A stretch of DNA of 50,788 bases. It comes from Gnetum montanum. Lineage: Eukaryota; Streptophyta; Gnetopsida; Gnetales; Gnetaceae. The notes under the pieces are model-generated. The model was not told the origin of the DNA. It saw nothing but the letters and a program-made list of their open reading frames with translations, and did not search any database. Below, one piece after another: positions 20,655-31,439 of the stretch. The stretch lies in assembly GCA_015680685.1 (NCBI GenBank), contig MNCI01028947.1:525962-576749 (forward strand), in the 5' to 3' direction. The position numbers and the translations under genes were made by a program. Each line of letters starts with the position of its first letter. The stretch's first letter is position 1.

Positions 20655-21475
20655 TGTTATGCTAAAGCCCATCCTAATCGTGTTGGACATCGTGGACATT
20701 CTGTGTTGTGTTCATGTCCCCATGGCCAATGTTCCTCCTCCTCATGCTCGTCTAAAGGAGGAGGTGGTGTGGTTCCAAAGAGGCGTGCAGGATTTTTTGC
20801 AATTTTTGCTTTGCAATTATAGCGTAATCATCTGGTCTCATCTACCAGTCGATGTAGCTACTACTATTTTAGAGATGTTATTGGTCGGTTCGACGTAGAG
20901 CGTCTTAGCATTTCTGTTAGATGACGTGATTGAAACTGTGTGGGTGCAAGACCACGAACAGAGTGCTTGAGGTTTGAGGCATTTAAGCTGGATGTGGGAA
21001 ATGCCTAGGTTTAGCTGTTATCATGCCTATAACACTCTATTTGTGGCCTGTCATCTCACAACCTATTTCCATAATCCACCTAGTACCATGCATTACATAG
21101 GTGAGTAAGTTTTTTGTTTCAATTCGTGGTATCGTAATATGCTAACTACTGTTTAGGTGCGTATTGAGCGTAAATGGATTTTTTGTGTTCCCTGATATAG
21201 GTTTTTTATCAATGAAAATGGTCTCCTAGGCAACAACGACACATTATCATTGACTGAAAGGGCTATAGGGGAATTTACTTTTATCAGCAATGTGCGAGCT
21301 GCCGTCATGGAGCAACTAGCATTCGAGATCCTAGAATATCCTACCCGTTACGTTGAATTCTTCTCCAGATGCAAGAAACTCAATTGGCTGGATAGAGAAT
21401 GGACTTTGAACCCTCCCCTTAGCATTGCGGATGTGTGAAGGAAAACCCCCATGTTTCCTTTACCTTTCGGGCTTG
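20655..21475 (+). pseudogene. Antisense module, middle exons
   Basis: The first block reads on from the exon 1 join (PPPHARLKEEVVWFQRG, then DFLQFLLC). After stops and frame changes it goes on to LLDDVIETVWVQDHEQSA and FHNPPSTMHYIG, ending at a GTGAGTAAG donor at 21101. From an acceptor at 21200 it continues with GEFTFISNVRAAVMEQLAF, YPTRYVEFFSRCKKLNWLD and PPLSIADV, then TGA, then RKTPMFPLPFGLGKLC in the same frame. Leu/Phe-rich amphipathic helices suggest a folded protein. I cannot assign the family. Confidence 0.5.
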
Positions 21476-21757
21476 GTAAGCTTTGTCGTGGTGACGAATT
21501 GTATCAATGTTTGTCAATTAGTGATGATGATGTGAAGTCACCTCGTTTTTTTTGTGTTGTTACCTTGGTTTAACTGTGGTTTCATGTTAATAGTCAGGGA
21601 ATCACAGGAGATTACGATCATGGCTTTTGGTCACAAGGCTAGCAGTCTTTTCTTCCATTATGGTGATATAAAGGAAACACAATGCTAGCTCGGTCATAGA
21701 GTAGCCCCAGTTGTGTTGACCAATAACCTCTAGGAGGTTGGACTACTAGACCTATTC

Positions 21758-22619
21758 TTGGTCATAATCCTTGACGTTACTGTGGGCGAAATGCTGACCC
21801 AGGTCAACTTGTTTAGCGAGGAAGCCGAGCATCTCTGCATACGTGTACGTAATGTGCAAATAAATTTTGACGTTGACACTCAACTATTTGCCGATCTCTT
21901 TGGCATCCCCTCTGATGGTTTTCTTATAGATGAAAACTTGAAGAGGAGTTCCAAGCTTCAGAAAGAGATAGAGGAGTGGTTGGGGGTTCAGAAGGAAGCT
22001 AAGGGGATCCCCTGGGATAGGATTGAATTGGAGGTAGCCCATACCATTTACCCCCTTTTTTGGGCCTAGGCCTTCCCCAAGACACTCTCACAAGGGTGAT
22101 TCCTTACTATAGAGCAGGACCAGATTATGCGAGAGGTCATGGAGGAGGGAACTCAGTTCAATTTGATGGGCTACTTTGCCGAAGGCTTGCGCCTTGAGAT
22201 GGTTAGGCAAGAAGCTTGAAACCCATTTCAACATGCATTTTTCCTTTTTCATAGCTTGCTTCCAATGTTTTTTTGAGTTTCTTGTGGTCCAGAGGAATGG
22301 GGTTTGGGTGCAACAAGACTGCAGCTAAATTTACAAACCATGGATTTCCCATATGTTCGGCACTATCTGGTTGCAAGACCCTCCTAAGGAAATCGGGGAG
22401 TTGTTGTCAGTAATGACTAGAAGTATGACAACACCTCAAACGTGGGGTCAAGACAGTGTGGGTGGAGGACCCCCCTCTTACATCAGTGATGTATCAAGGG
22501 GGAAGCACCTGGCTGCTGAGATAGTGGATTTATCAATGCCACGGAAAAAGGCTCGTTTGAACAAGGGATCTGCCAAGCCAGCGGGTGGTGTTGGGAAGAA
22601 GGTGCAAATCAGGTTCTAG
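21758..22619 (+). pseudogene. Antisense module, central blocks with basic patch
   Basis: 21758-22069 is open for 103 codons (EEAEHLCIRVRNVQINFD, then TQLFADLFGIPSDGF and a charged helical end). 22353-22619 is open for 88 codons, Ser/Thr/Gly-rich, with PRKKARLNKGSAK, which would suit a nuclear localisation signal. A further basic stretch (REKVVERLIPEIGAIVLRRR) follows near 22760 after a possible CAG acceptor. No known domain is recognised. Confidence 0.45.
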
Positions 22620-23222
22620 TGGAGTAATCTTCTGGGTGGTAAGTGTTAAAATGTATTAATGATTATAGTTTATGTAGAGACGCTGTTATATAGCATAATA
22701 TTTGTTGAACAAAAGTGAAATCTTATGTTAACTAGCTGTGTTGTATGACAGCGAGGGAAAAGGTTGTAGAACGGTTGATCCCTGAAATAGGGGCTATAGT
22801 CTTACGGCGCAGAGAAGGGGCCTCAGTCTAAGAAGAAGTGGCCCCAGTTAATAAGGCGAGGAGTGCATAGCCTCCTGCACGTGAAGAGGAAATAGCCATG
22901 GAGGATGCCAAAGTCCTTTCAGCTAGAACTAGACAAGGCAAGTGGCTTGTCACTCGATAAAATTAATTAAATTTTTTTCTTTTTACGGCATAGTAGTAGA
23001 CTCTAGACAACTTGTACATGTTGTATTGGTCATCATAATGTCTCAGTCATACCTTTTATTCTACATAACAGGTGACCAGAGTGTGCACTTGACATTAGTG
23101 GCGACTCAATCCTAGGGCGAATTTCCTGATAAATTCACCTTTATGGAAGGCGTCGTTCAAGATATGATCCGTCGCTTGGAGCGAATTGATCCTGAAGCTG
23201 GTACGCTACAATCATTACAATC

Positions 23223-24330
23223 TTGAAGCTCTCATCTAAAGAGACCATTGTGCCATACAACATTTACGATGAGATGCGTAAATGTGTTGTACGCTTAACT
23301 CGCTCCTTATGGGAATGTCAAAGCTTAAACGAGGACCTCTGGAAGAGGTTGCAAAGGTCAAAGAAGGAGAGGATGGCTCTACGTGATGAGGTTGGTGATC
23401 TAAGATCATGGAATGAATTCCTGCAAGCCCAGGAAATGGGAAACGAGGATTGGAGGATGATTGTTGTTGACTACGCCTGTTATTGGGTTGTTGTCAGGAA
23501 TAGTGTCCAGACTAGTCGTGAACTGGTTGAGCAGCGTATGAAAATAGATCTCCTTGCTCAGAAGAACTAGGATTGGAAGGATTTTAGCGCAAGCATACAA
23601 GAGTGGGGGCAGATGCAAAAAGATCATAAACATGTTTATAAACGGGAAAGCACTGCCTATTGTCAATACTATAGGGACTCTACCGTTGAGGCTTAGTCCC
23701 TTCGGCTATTCCTCAACGTCATTGGTGCTTCTAAGGCATTTGAGAAGTTTCAAGAGCAGGTGATAGTGAGTGCCTCCCTAGAAAGGGAAGTGACTCTTCT
23801 TGGGGGTGAAACCACTATCCCTTCTTTCTTCCTTGAACCACCCCGATGGACTCCCATGGAGAAGGAGAAGGTTAAGGCTAGAACTAATCTAGGGGATGGG
23901 GTTTGGTCTAAGCTTACCAAAGATGAAATTATGCAATGTCTATGGATTGGCTTAGAACAAGTCCCCTTTGTTGCTAATGTAGGACCGTCACGGGTAGGTT
24001 GTGGCATTATTGCACTTTGGTTATATCTAGTTTTTATGACGATGTTAATATACATATCATGTCTGATTACAGGATCGTCCTGAGGAGAATCCTTAGCAGG
24101 GTGAAATTAACAAAGAGGGTGGTCCTCATGAAGAGGGTTTATAGGAAATGGAGGATAATGACGTTGGTCAATGTTGTGGTGAGCAACCTCCTATTGAGGA
24201 GCCTCATGAAGAGGACCGTCCTCTTGAAGGGATTCCTCACGCGAAGGGTGGCCCCTATGAGTATGGCCCCCTCGAAGTAGAAATTGAGCTGGGAAATACA
24301 GGGGACAATGGTGACAAGGGTGATGCATAG
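23223..24330 (+). pseudogene. Antisense module, coiled-coil exon and acidic last exon
   Basis: From 23223 to 23993 one frame with two stops (23568 and about 23694) encodes a charged, heptad-like helix (RLTRSLWECQSLNEDLWKRL and onward), then a globular piece (TNLGDGVWSKLTKDEIMQCL). A GTAGGT donor at 23994 and a TTACAG acceptor ending at 24072 define an 80-bp intron that keeps phase 0. The last exon is acidic and proline-rich, with repeated PHEE motifs, and ends at TAG 24328-24330 with two earlier stops. The frame-keeping short intron is good evidence of a once-spliced gene on this strand. Confidence 0.6.
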
Positions 24331-24530
24331 TGTGGCTGAGTTAGCCTTGGGTTCTATTGGTGTAATGAAACAAGGGATAATATTTCTTCTTTTTAATGTG
24401 TTTGATACAAATTTCAGCTTAATTTTGATGTTCTTTTTGTTGTTTCCTTTTTATGTAAAGCATAATCGGGATCATAGGTTTTGATGTTATGATAAATCGT
24501 AATTAGTTTTAAGGGTGTAACGTTACTACA

Positions 24531-24925
24531 GTTGCTAGTTTAAGGCCATTCCAGACCATGGATAGTTTAAGGCCATTCCAGGCCATGGATGTATGAGTGA
24601 AGGAATGAAATATATAAGAGGTCGCCAGTTTTTACCCCATGGCAGGCTGCGATTAGTTTTGGGCCATTTCGGGCCATGGCTAATTCAGGTGCAAAGCGTA
24701 GATGAAGTTGCTAGCTTAGGGCCATTTCAGGCCATTACATAATTCAGCTGCAAAGAATAAATGAAGTTGCTAGTTTAGGGCCATTTTAGGCCATTACGTA
24801 ATTCAGGTGCAAAGTGTAAATGAAGTTGCTAGTTTAGGGCCATTTTGGGCCATTGCATAATTCAGGTGCAAAATGTAGATAGGATTGCTAGTTTTGGCCA
24901 TTTCGGGCCTTTGCGTAATAGGAGT
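24531..24925. repeat. Tandem array of about 59-bp units with GGCC half-sites
   Basis: Clear unit starts lie at 24707, 24766, 24825 and 24883 (spacing 59, 59, 58), with more diverged copies from 24531. Each unit has TTGCTAGTTTAGGGCCAT followed by a second GGCC a few bases on, and an AATTCAGGTGCAAA block. The array lies between the protease of element A and the 3' end of the antisense module. Confidence 0.85.
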
Positions 24926-25119
24926 AAAAAAAATAGAAACGTAAAGCTAAACACAAAGATAAACATGAGCATAATGAGACTAGGTAGTGGAAAGCGTAAA
25001 TACATGCGTAAACATAAGAAGTATAACCAGTAAGAGTAAATAGAATTGATGATGGGACTGTAGTAGTTGGGCAACATTGCTTACCTCCTAACTCTGTAAC
25101 TATTTCTTAATTGTCTTCA

Positions 25120-25921
25120 TCTTTAATGATGCGTAAGGACGGGGAGATTTACGACTCTTCTCTTTTGCGTCACAATCTTCCCCTTGGAATGGTAGTTCAG
25201 CCCAAGTTAGACTATCACCAATCATTGTTTCTTCTTGCTCAGGTACTTTGGCAGGGGATTGATCTTCAGACATTTCGATTTTTGACCCCTATTCCATGTC
25301 TATGTTGTTAACAGCCTGTGGGGCTATTTCATCACTGTGGATGACGACTTCTCCCCCTGCATAGGGCAGGTGAATTTCTTGATGAATGGGTGATGAAACT
25401 ACCCTCAGTTGGGCTAACTAGGACCTCCCAAGGATCAAATTGAACCCAGGAATCTCCTTGATAATGATAAACGTTGCATCTGTGGGGAACTAGTCCCCTG
25501 CTATGAAGTTGATATGGATGGTCCCTTTGACCTACACTCGTGCCCCGTTGAATGACTTTAGGCATGACATCATTGTAGGACTGATCTGATCGATCAGGCC
25601 TAATTTATCCACTATGGGGTAAGGGATGACATTGGTGGCCACCTCGTCATCTACATGTACTCTTCGGATGCGGTGTTGATCGACCCAGATGATGATGAAC
25701 ATGGGCACCGTCATTACCTGACCCTCAAGATTGTCATTAATGGATTCATCACGAAAGGTTAATGGGGTGGGATCTGGTTTTTTAGCAGTGGGTGGAAGCA
25801 TGATAGCATGAATTGCTTCTTCGTCCGTAGGCAAGCTTTTGTCCATGGGTATGGACATTAGCATGTGAACCATAGCCTCATGATGTGTCTGTGACGTCAT
25901 GAGTAAGTCATAAAGGCTCAA
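25120..25921 (-). pseudogene. Element A protease (retropepsin)
   Basis: Aspartic protease that would cut the polyprotein. The open part (25921-25532) shows a linker (SLYDLLMTSQTHHEAMVHML), then PMFIIIWVDQHRIRRVHVDD, with the active-site triad position reading DDE rather than the expected DxG-type motif. NVIPYPIVDKLGL follows. After a stop the same frame continues with GFNLILGRS and PYAGGEVVIHSD, the usual C-terminal flap and end. Stops plus the altered active site make it inactive. Confidence 0.78.
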
Positions 25922-26930
25922 AGTTGTATTTTTTTTTTCAGAGTCTATTTTAGTTGCACAAGGGCATTGAAGAGATCTCGCACACGATCGGGCTTCTTGT
26001 CACCCTTTTCTTCCTCCATTCGGCCTAAGAGACAAATTTCACGCGGAGGAGTGACACTTAGTTGGCGGTTGTGTTTCCTTTGGCCAAGAGGAGATAATTG
26101 CTTTCATGTAACTTTATTGTTTTTGGAAAGTGGGGCCAAAGGTGTAGAAGCGAGGGGTTTAGGCTTGGGGAACCCCAGCACAAGAGGGTACTTGGCCACC
26201 TCAATAGTAACAGTACGAGGGTTTGACTTAGAAGATTGCCCCTGCATGGGAGGGGCAGTTGGTAGTTTTGGCACCATGATGACTAAGGGTGCCCTAGATA
26301 TAGGCGTGGGCTAGGCTGTGGCTTTATCGACAGTAGGCTATCGGGAAGTGTTCTGAGATGAAGTTCGGAGGATGAAAGGTCGCCTCAGGATGCCTCCTGT
26401 TGGCGCTGATAGACCTGTTGTTTGGGGCGAATGAGGGCACGTTCGCAACACGAAAGGCCACTTTGGCTGCATCTGATTATTGCCCTTTACTCCTACCACA
26501 TTGATTATGTACCCTATGTTATTTGCGTTTAACGGGTCTTGGTACACATGCATGGCCTGGTTTTCTAGATGTGTTGGGCTACTGCTGTTTAAGATTAGGT
26601 CGTCTTGATCGATCAGATGGTAAATGTCATCCTTCAATGCCCAGCAGTAGTCCATGTCATGGCCACATAATTGGTGGTAGTCGTAGAAACGGTCCAACCT
26701 AAAGTTTTTGGGAACTGGCGGTTCATTAGGCTGGGCCGAAGAAGGGTTCTTGAGAAGCCTTTTTGTTTTATGTAGTATAGTATAACATCCTAACCATGGT
26801 AGTTGTGTGTTGTTTGAAACAAAGGCATGATCTATATTTAACTTCTTAGGTGCCCACAGATATCTATAGAAGTGGTTATGCAAGGGCATTATGGCAGGAG
26901 CCTCCTTTGGGGAGGACCCACTTACATAAC
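25922..26930 (-). pseudogene. Element A gag, 3' part with zinc-knuckle-like motif
   Basis: The 26943-26338 frame carries FYDYHQLCGHDMDYCWALKD near residues 86-105 (about 26690-26630), the histidine/cysteine motif seen in Tat-lineage gag, followed by IYHLIDQDDLI. Proline-rich linker sequence continues to the protease with two stops and a frame change near 26340. The upstream gag core is missing: homology stops at about 26930, where unrelated sequence attributed to element E begins. Confidence 0.75.
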
Positions 26931-27883
26931 TTTTTTTGATCATGGATTTGAAATAACCTTCACATATTCTAGAATATCAATGAAAATTTCTCTGAATTTA
27001 TGCATGATTTTGGGACTACTTCTCATCTGTTTCATTAATTTTTCCTACTTTTCTATTTCCATATCCATTAATATTTCTTGGTCATCTTCTACATTAGACC
27101 TTTGGTTTTAATTATTCAAAAACCTATGTGCTTTTGGATTTACACTTATTAGTCATGCGGGCTAGGGATGCCTACTTTAATATTTTCCAACATCCTATTT
27201 TTGAACATCATGATAACTAATAGTAATTGATCAAAATAATGTGAACAGCAGGATGATTTTAGTTACCTCATAGCCTTGGGCATAGTATGCTATAATAACC
27301 ATGTGCTTAAAAAAAACTACGGGATCCGAAAAGAATTAATTATTAAATAAAATTTACCAAAACTAATGTTGATCCTTTGGTGATTGTAGGTGATGCTAAA
27401 AGAAACACCTAATGAAGAAGGTCTTTTGCTAGGCATGAAAACAAAGCCAAGAGAGGGATAACAAAGGATATGACCATGGGAAAATCGTAGCACATACAAG
27501 ATAGTAGCTCAAAATTTGCATGCTTGCTAGATCCATGGGGTGATGAGAAGAAATTTTAGTCCACCCTTCTGCATAACTAGAAAAGCATTGACATAACAAT
27601 TAAGGTTCAACATTTGCCACTATTAGCAAGAATAAGAAGAATCATCTTCAACAAATTTTTAAAGACCTATGAAAATTTTGTAATCTTCAATGTTTGTTCA
27701 GTATTTGTGTCACTTTGTCATTTTGTATGCATCCACTTAAATAAAATTTTATAATATGGTACTTAGAGTCAATCAGTAGTTTTCATATTAGTCAATAATC
27801 CCATACATTCCCAATATTTTGTAAGGAACTTGTTCCTTATTTTTTTGAACTTGAGGATGAATTTTCATTCAATTTTGGGGGTA
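26931..27883 (+). mobile_element. Element E: 3' internal end and polypurine tract
   Basis: AT-rich, without a gene I can name. The last 70 bases (CCCAATATTTTGTAAGGAAC, then CTTGAGGATGAATTTTCATT) and the polypurine tract ATTTTGGGGGTA (27872-27883) match the same region of element F in reverse near 12363-12425. This fixes the sequence as the 3' end of an Athila-like element. The short frames at 26872-27111 and 27317-27499 have no motif. Confidence 0.65.
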
Positions 27884-28699
27884 TAATGAGTCATCATTTG
27901 CTTGGATCAGATATTGGATATCCAATATCAGGGGGTATGGCCTGGCCTATAAATATAGCGCTTGGGCGCATGGTTTGGGTAATAGTTTTGCATTAGCTTT
28001 TTATAGGTTTTTCAATAGAGTAGCCAAACTATTGTATTTTTATTTCATAATCTTAAAGAATAGTTAGTGAGTTCCCATAGAGTGGATTTGAGTCAGTTGT
28101 ACGGAGTCTTATTCAATTGGCAATGTACCTAGACATATTCCATGAATGACAATAAGATCAGGATTGATTCTTATTCATTGTAGCACTTTGACATAGATTA
28201 GATTTACTTTCCATGCAATTTACTTTTCATGTACTTAGTTAATATTTACATTTTCATGCATGTTAATTAATTAGGCACATAAGTATAATCACTTTGAGCA
28301 TGCGTATGACTCTTGATAATCCTAGAAATGCTTAACATTTGGTAGCCCAATAATGTTATATATGTTCAGGATGTGCATGAGAAGTGGGATCAAATACTTA
28401 TGTTACGGTAGTTGATGATTAATGAGCAATTAGATTAGTTGAATTGATTATAAATTGAGTTTCAATATATTGTTAATCATAGAATAATAAAATATAAAAT
28501 AATAAAAATCATATGCCTCATTTTGGACTAAATCATATGTGACAAAGCTACCACTAATTCAAGTGGGAAGACAACAAACTGTAATCAAGGCATAGCAATC
28601 TAGATGCCACAACTAATCCCATCCATAGAATTCCACTGGAACATGTGTGAACATTTGTGATTCATATGGTTGGGCATATGGGTACCTCACTACTCATCA
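27884..28699 (+). mobile_element. Element E: 3' LTR
   Basis: 816 bp from TAATGAG to CTCATCA, directly after a polypurine tract and not followed by a PBS, hence a 3' LTR. It pairs with 9244-11228. TATA box TATAAATA at 27948-27955. The U3 carries a perfect 20-bp palindrome 18 bases upstream. The five bases outside (ATAAC) only partly match those before the 5' LTR (ATAGT), so the target duplication is unclear after decay. Confidence 0.85.
27910..27929. promoter_or_regulatory. Perfect 20-bp palindrome in the U3 of element E
   Basis: GATATTGGATATCCAATATC is its own reverse complement and ends 18 bases before the TATA box. The 5' LTR has only a damaged form (ATATCGGATATCTGAT near 9268). It may be a dimeric factor site; function is inferred from position only. 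Confidence 0.6.
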
Positions 28700-30045
28700 A
28701 TAACCCATAATGGTTTTCTTGATTTTCTTATTTTGAAAAGATTTATAACCATAGTGGGAAAAAAAATAAAAGAAAAGCCCATAAAAAAGTTTAGAAGAAT
28801 TGAAACATAAGCCTAAAAGAAGCACATTGAAAATTCACCTTAGAGGTTTAGAGAAAAATTTTGAAAGAGTATGTAATGATGAAGAAAAGCTCATGAAAGT
28901 GGATAAGCTTCTATGCCAACAATTTTAAAGTTATAAAGGTTATTTTAAATGTTTTTAATTTTACAAAAGATCATAAATTGGTAGCAATGGCTCTTTACCA
29001 CAAGTTACATGTTTTTAGTTCCACACTGTTGTGTACACCAGAACACTTATTTAAATAAAATAAAAAGTCACAATTTCTATGAAGTTAATGTAATAATGAT
29101 AAACAATGACAATAGCAAGAAATCTCTATTATTCAAAGCTTATTATTTTTCATGAAAGCTGCACTATGTACGATAGGATAACCATGATTAGACTTTATAG
29201 TGACATATTTGCCATATGAGTCACCACAACCAAATATATTGTCTTCCTTAATTTCCTTAATTTTCCCACTAAAAATTTTTATAAATCAATATATAAAGAT
29301 TCTTCTAAGGTAGATTTAAATTATGGTCATGATTCCATTACTACTTATGCTTATTACATATGGAGAGTTTACATGCTCTCAACTACCAAGTGAGCTTGTA
29401 AAATAAGTTTAGGGAAAAAATTCAGAGTTCATTCAATAGCTCATAAGTATGAGTTTACTAACTACTATTCATGTTGAGTTCTCTACTATTAAAACTCGTC
29501 CAAAAATGCTCCATGTCATAGAAGGTTAAATAACTAGATGAACCTCATGTGAATTCTCCATGCGCATACTACTAAGTTTGATGTGACCACCACATCAGAG
29601 TTCATAGAGGACAGAACTCAACTCAACTCACATGAGTTGAACATGTGCAAGCTATCAGGGAGCCTTGTCTAGGTCCATGGGACCCACAAAATGAGCATCC
29701 AACTTCATTCAATCAATTGACCAGAAAAGGATGTGTGTGTGTGTGTGTGAAATAAAGTTTTCAAAGACTATTTTGTTATAACCCCAAATAATTGACACAC
29801 ATACATGAAATAAAGTTGTTGAAGACCATTTTATTAGAACTTGAAATAAGTGAAAGATAGATAAAACTAAGATACATAGTCTATATAAAACTTTATATAA
29901 CTTAGTATTGCTCATGAAACGTAAATTGATGATGTAAAATCTCCAAACCAAGTATCTTATCACTAAGCTAATACCTGATTATTATGAAAGCCCATTTTGT
30001 TAACTTATCAAAACTCTTTTGTTAACTTATCAACTTCATCAACAG
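28700..30045. other. AT-rich spacer, no gene
   Basis: No remnant of GDSL exon 2 could be found here, although the retrotransposon block ends at 28699. Contains a (TG)9 run at 29732-29749 and an imperfect repeat of TGAAATAAAGTT (29748 and 29806) followed by GAAGACCATTTT-like sequence. Confidence 0.55.
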
Positions 30046-30345
30046 ATGACAGAAATGAACAATCAATTGATGGGACCATTTCAGTCAATGACAACCACAT
30101 GTTGTTGGCTCTTAAATTACCATGTTCTACACAACCATTATTTCACAAGCATTGAATATTTTTTTTCTATTCTAGAAGGGTAGGCATGGACACAACATGT
30201 GGACATGGATATGCCACATGATCCATGAATTCAAGCATGTAACTTATGTACATGTTATATTGCAATTTCCCTACGTTGAATAAAGTAATGCAAAAATTTG
30301 TTGAAATTAATGTGGTTTCTTAACAAAATTATTTATTTATTTATT
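30046..30345 (+). repeat. Second copy of the GDSL downstream flank
   Basis: Aligns with 5093-5345: GAACAATCAATTGATGGGAC, TTGTTGGCTCTTAAATTACC, GGGTAGGCATGGACA, TGGATATGCCACATGATCC and AATGCAAAAATTTG in the same order. The far copy is more AT-rich, with many C-to-T type changes. If it belongs to GDSL copy 2, the original distance has been stretched by the nested elements and the rest of exon 2 has been lost. Confidence 0.75.
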
Positions 30346-31439
30346 TATTTTTATTTTAAAATAGAATAAGAGGATAATCACATGTTCTTGTGTAAGATTT
30401 CACTTATTTTATATACATGCAGTAATAGAGGATGAAGTGCATATCTTTCTTAATTATTCTTTCTTTAATGTTCTTAGGAGGGTAGTGAAACTTGAAATAA
30501 GTGAAACATAGGTACACCTTAAGATTTTTAAAAGTTTAGAACTCAAGTGCTAGCTAGTAGAATTGAACTTGTGACCTAAGTTTAATAGACCAGGACTCAT
30601 ATCATTAGGCTAACATCTTATTGTTCTTAGACTTAAATAGAGTACTAAGCAATAACTTTCCTACACTTGTTTTAGGTAAAGGTGACAATTTTGGGTTATT
30701 TTCTTGACACGGTTACCTAAGTTACTCCTATTTAAAATCCTAGGATCATAAATATCTTATTGTTCTTGTCTAGCAAAAACAACCCATCATAACCATATGA
30801 AAGCCTTGTAAACTTTTTTACCTTATTAACCCTTTGTGATCTTACAAGAATATAATTAAGAATTTTGATTTTATGTCCATAAATTATAGGTCTAAGCCAT
30901 AATTCAAAAATTGTTTTAGGTTCATAAGTACGTTTTCAAAATGTTAACTCAATTCAAAAATATAAATGTGTTAACAACAAGAATATAATTTAATGTTATC
31001 ACAACTTAGCCATTACATGGAATAATAATGATAGAAAGGATTAAGATTATTTGGAAAACTATTTATAAATTCTCCACATAGATAGAAAATTTTCTAAGAG
31101 AAGAATAAATAAAATAGAAATTGATGAATCTTGCTCACCAAGCAAGCAGAACAATGTTCTTAAGGAGCTCACTAAGGAAGCTTATAGATCTACATTGAAT
31201 TATAGCTTACAAATTTGTTTCACAAGAATGTGAACACACGATATAGAAAGATCCTAGAAGAAGAATAGATCTTGCAATAAACCTATTTATGAATATACTT
31301 GAGAATTAATAAAAGATTTTAATCAAGATAAGGTCTTGAGATCAATTCATAAGTATGAGAATTTTACTATTAATAAAGCTCAAAGATTGTTAATCAGTTA
31401 AGTGTATTTATTTCTTGATGGACTCATTACTTCAAGCTT
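30346..31439. other. AT-rich sequence, no gene
   Basis: Starts with an (ATTT)n run ending near 30357. A block at 30490-30620 (CTTGAAATAAGTGAAACATA through ATTAGGCTAACATC) recurs in diverged form at 29847-29980, indicating an old dispersed repeat. No coding signal. Confidence 0.5.

Larger units (their letters stand above)
20122..24330 (+). pseudogene. Multi-exon gene of unknown function, antisense inside element A
   Basis: A forward-strand coding module lying between the protease and RT genes of the reverse-strand element. Pieces: exon 20122-20240, exon about 20655-21100, exon about 21201-21475, blocks 21758-22069 and 22353-22619, a long exon ending at 23993, and a last exon 24073-24330. Three boundaries show strong plant splice signals (CG|GTAAGT, TAG|GTGAGT, CGG|GTAGGT), and the first and last joins keep frame. 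The product would have a basic start, mixed globular parts, a basic KKARLNKG patch, a coiled coil and an acidic tail. Several stops and indels mark it as decayed in this copy. Extra ORFs, including antisense ones, are known in Tat-lineage elements, usually 3' of pol. I recognise no named domain. Confidence 0.62.
15666..26930 (-). mobile_element. Element A: Tat/Ogre-like Ty3/gypsy retrotransposon (decayed)
   Basis: Reverse-strand order, reading leftwards: gag (to 25922), protease (25921 to about 25120), antisense module (24330-20122), RT, RNase H, a second archaeal-type RNase H, integrase, pol stop at 16054-16056, then an 11-unit tandem array. The double RNase H is diagnostic of the Tat/Ogre lineage, as is a repeat-rich 3' untranslated region. 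gag is cut at about 26930, where sequence of element E resumes, so A appears inserted in E. LTR ends were not resolved. pol carries several in-frame stops and one frameshift, so it is not autonomous. Confidence 0.82.
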
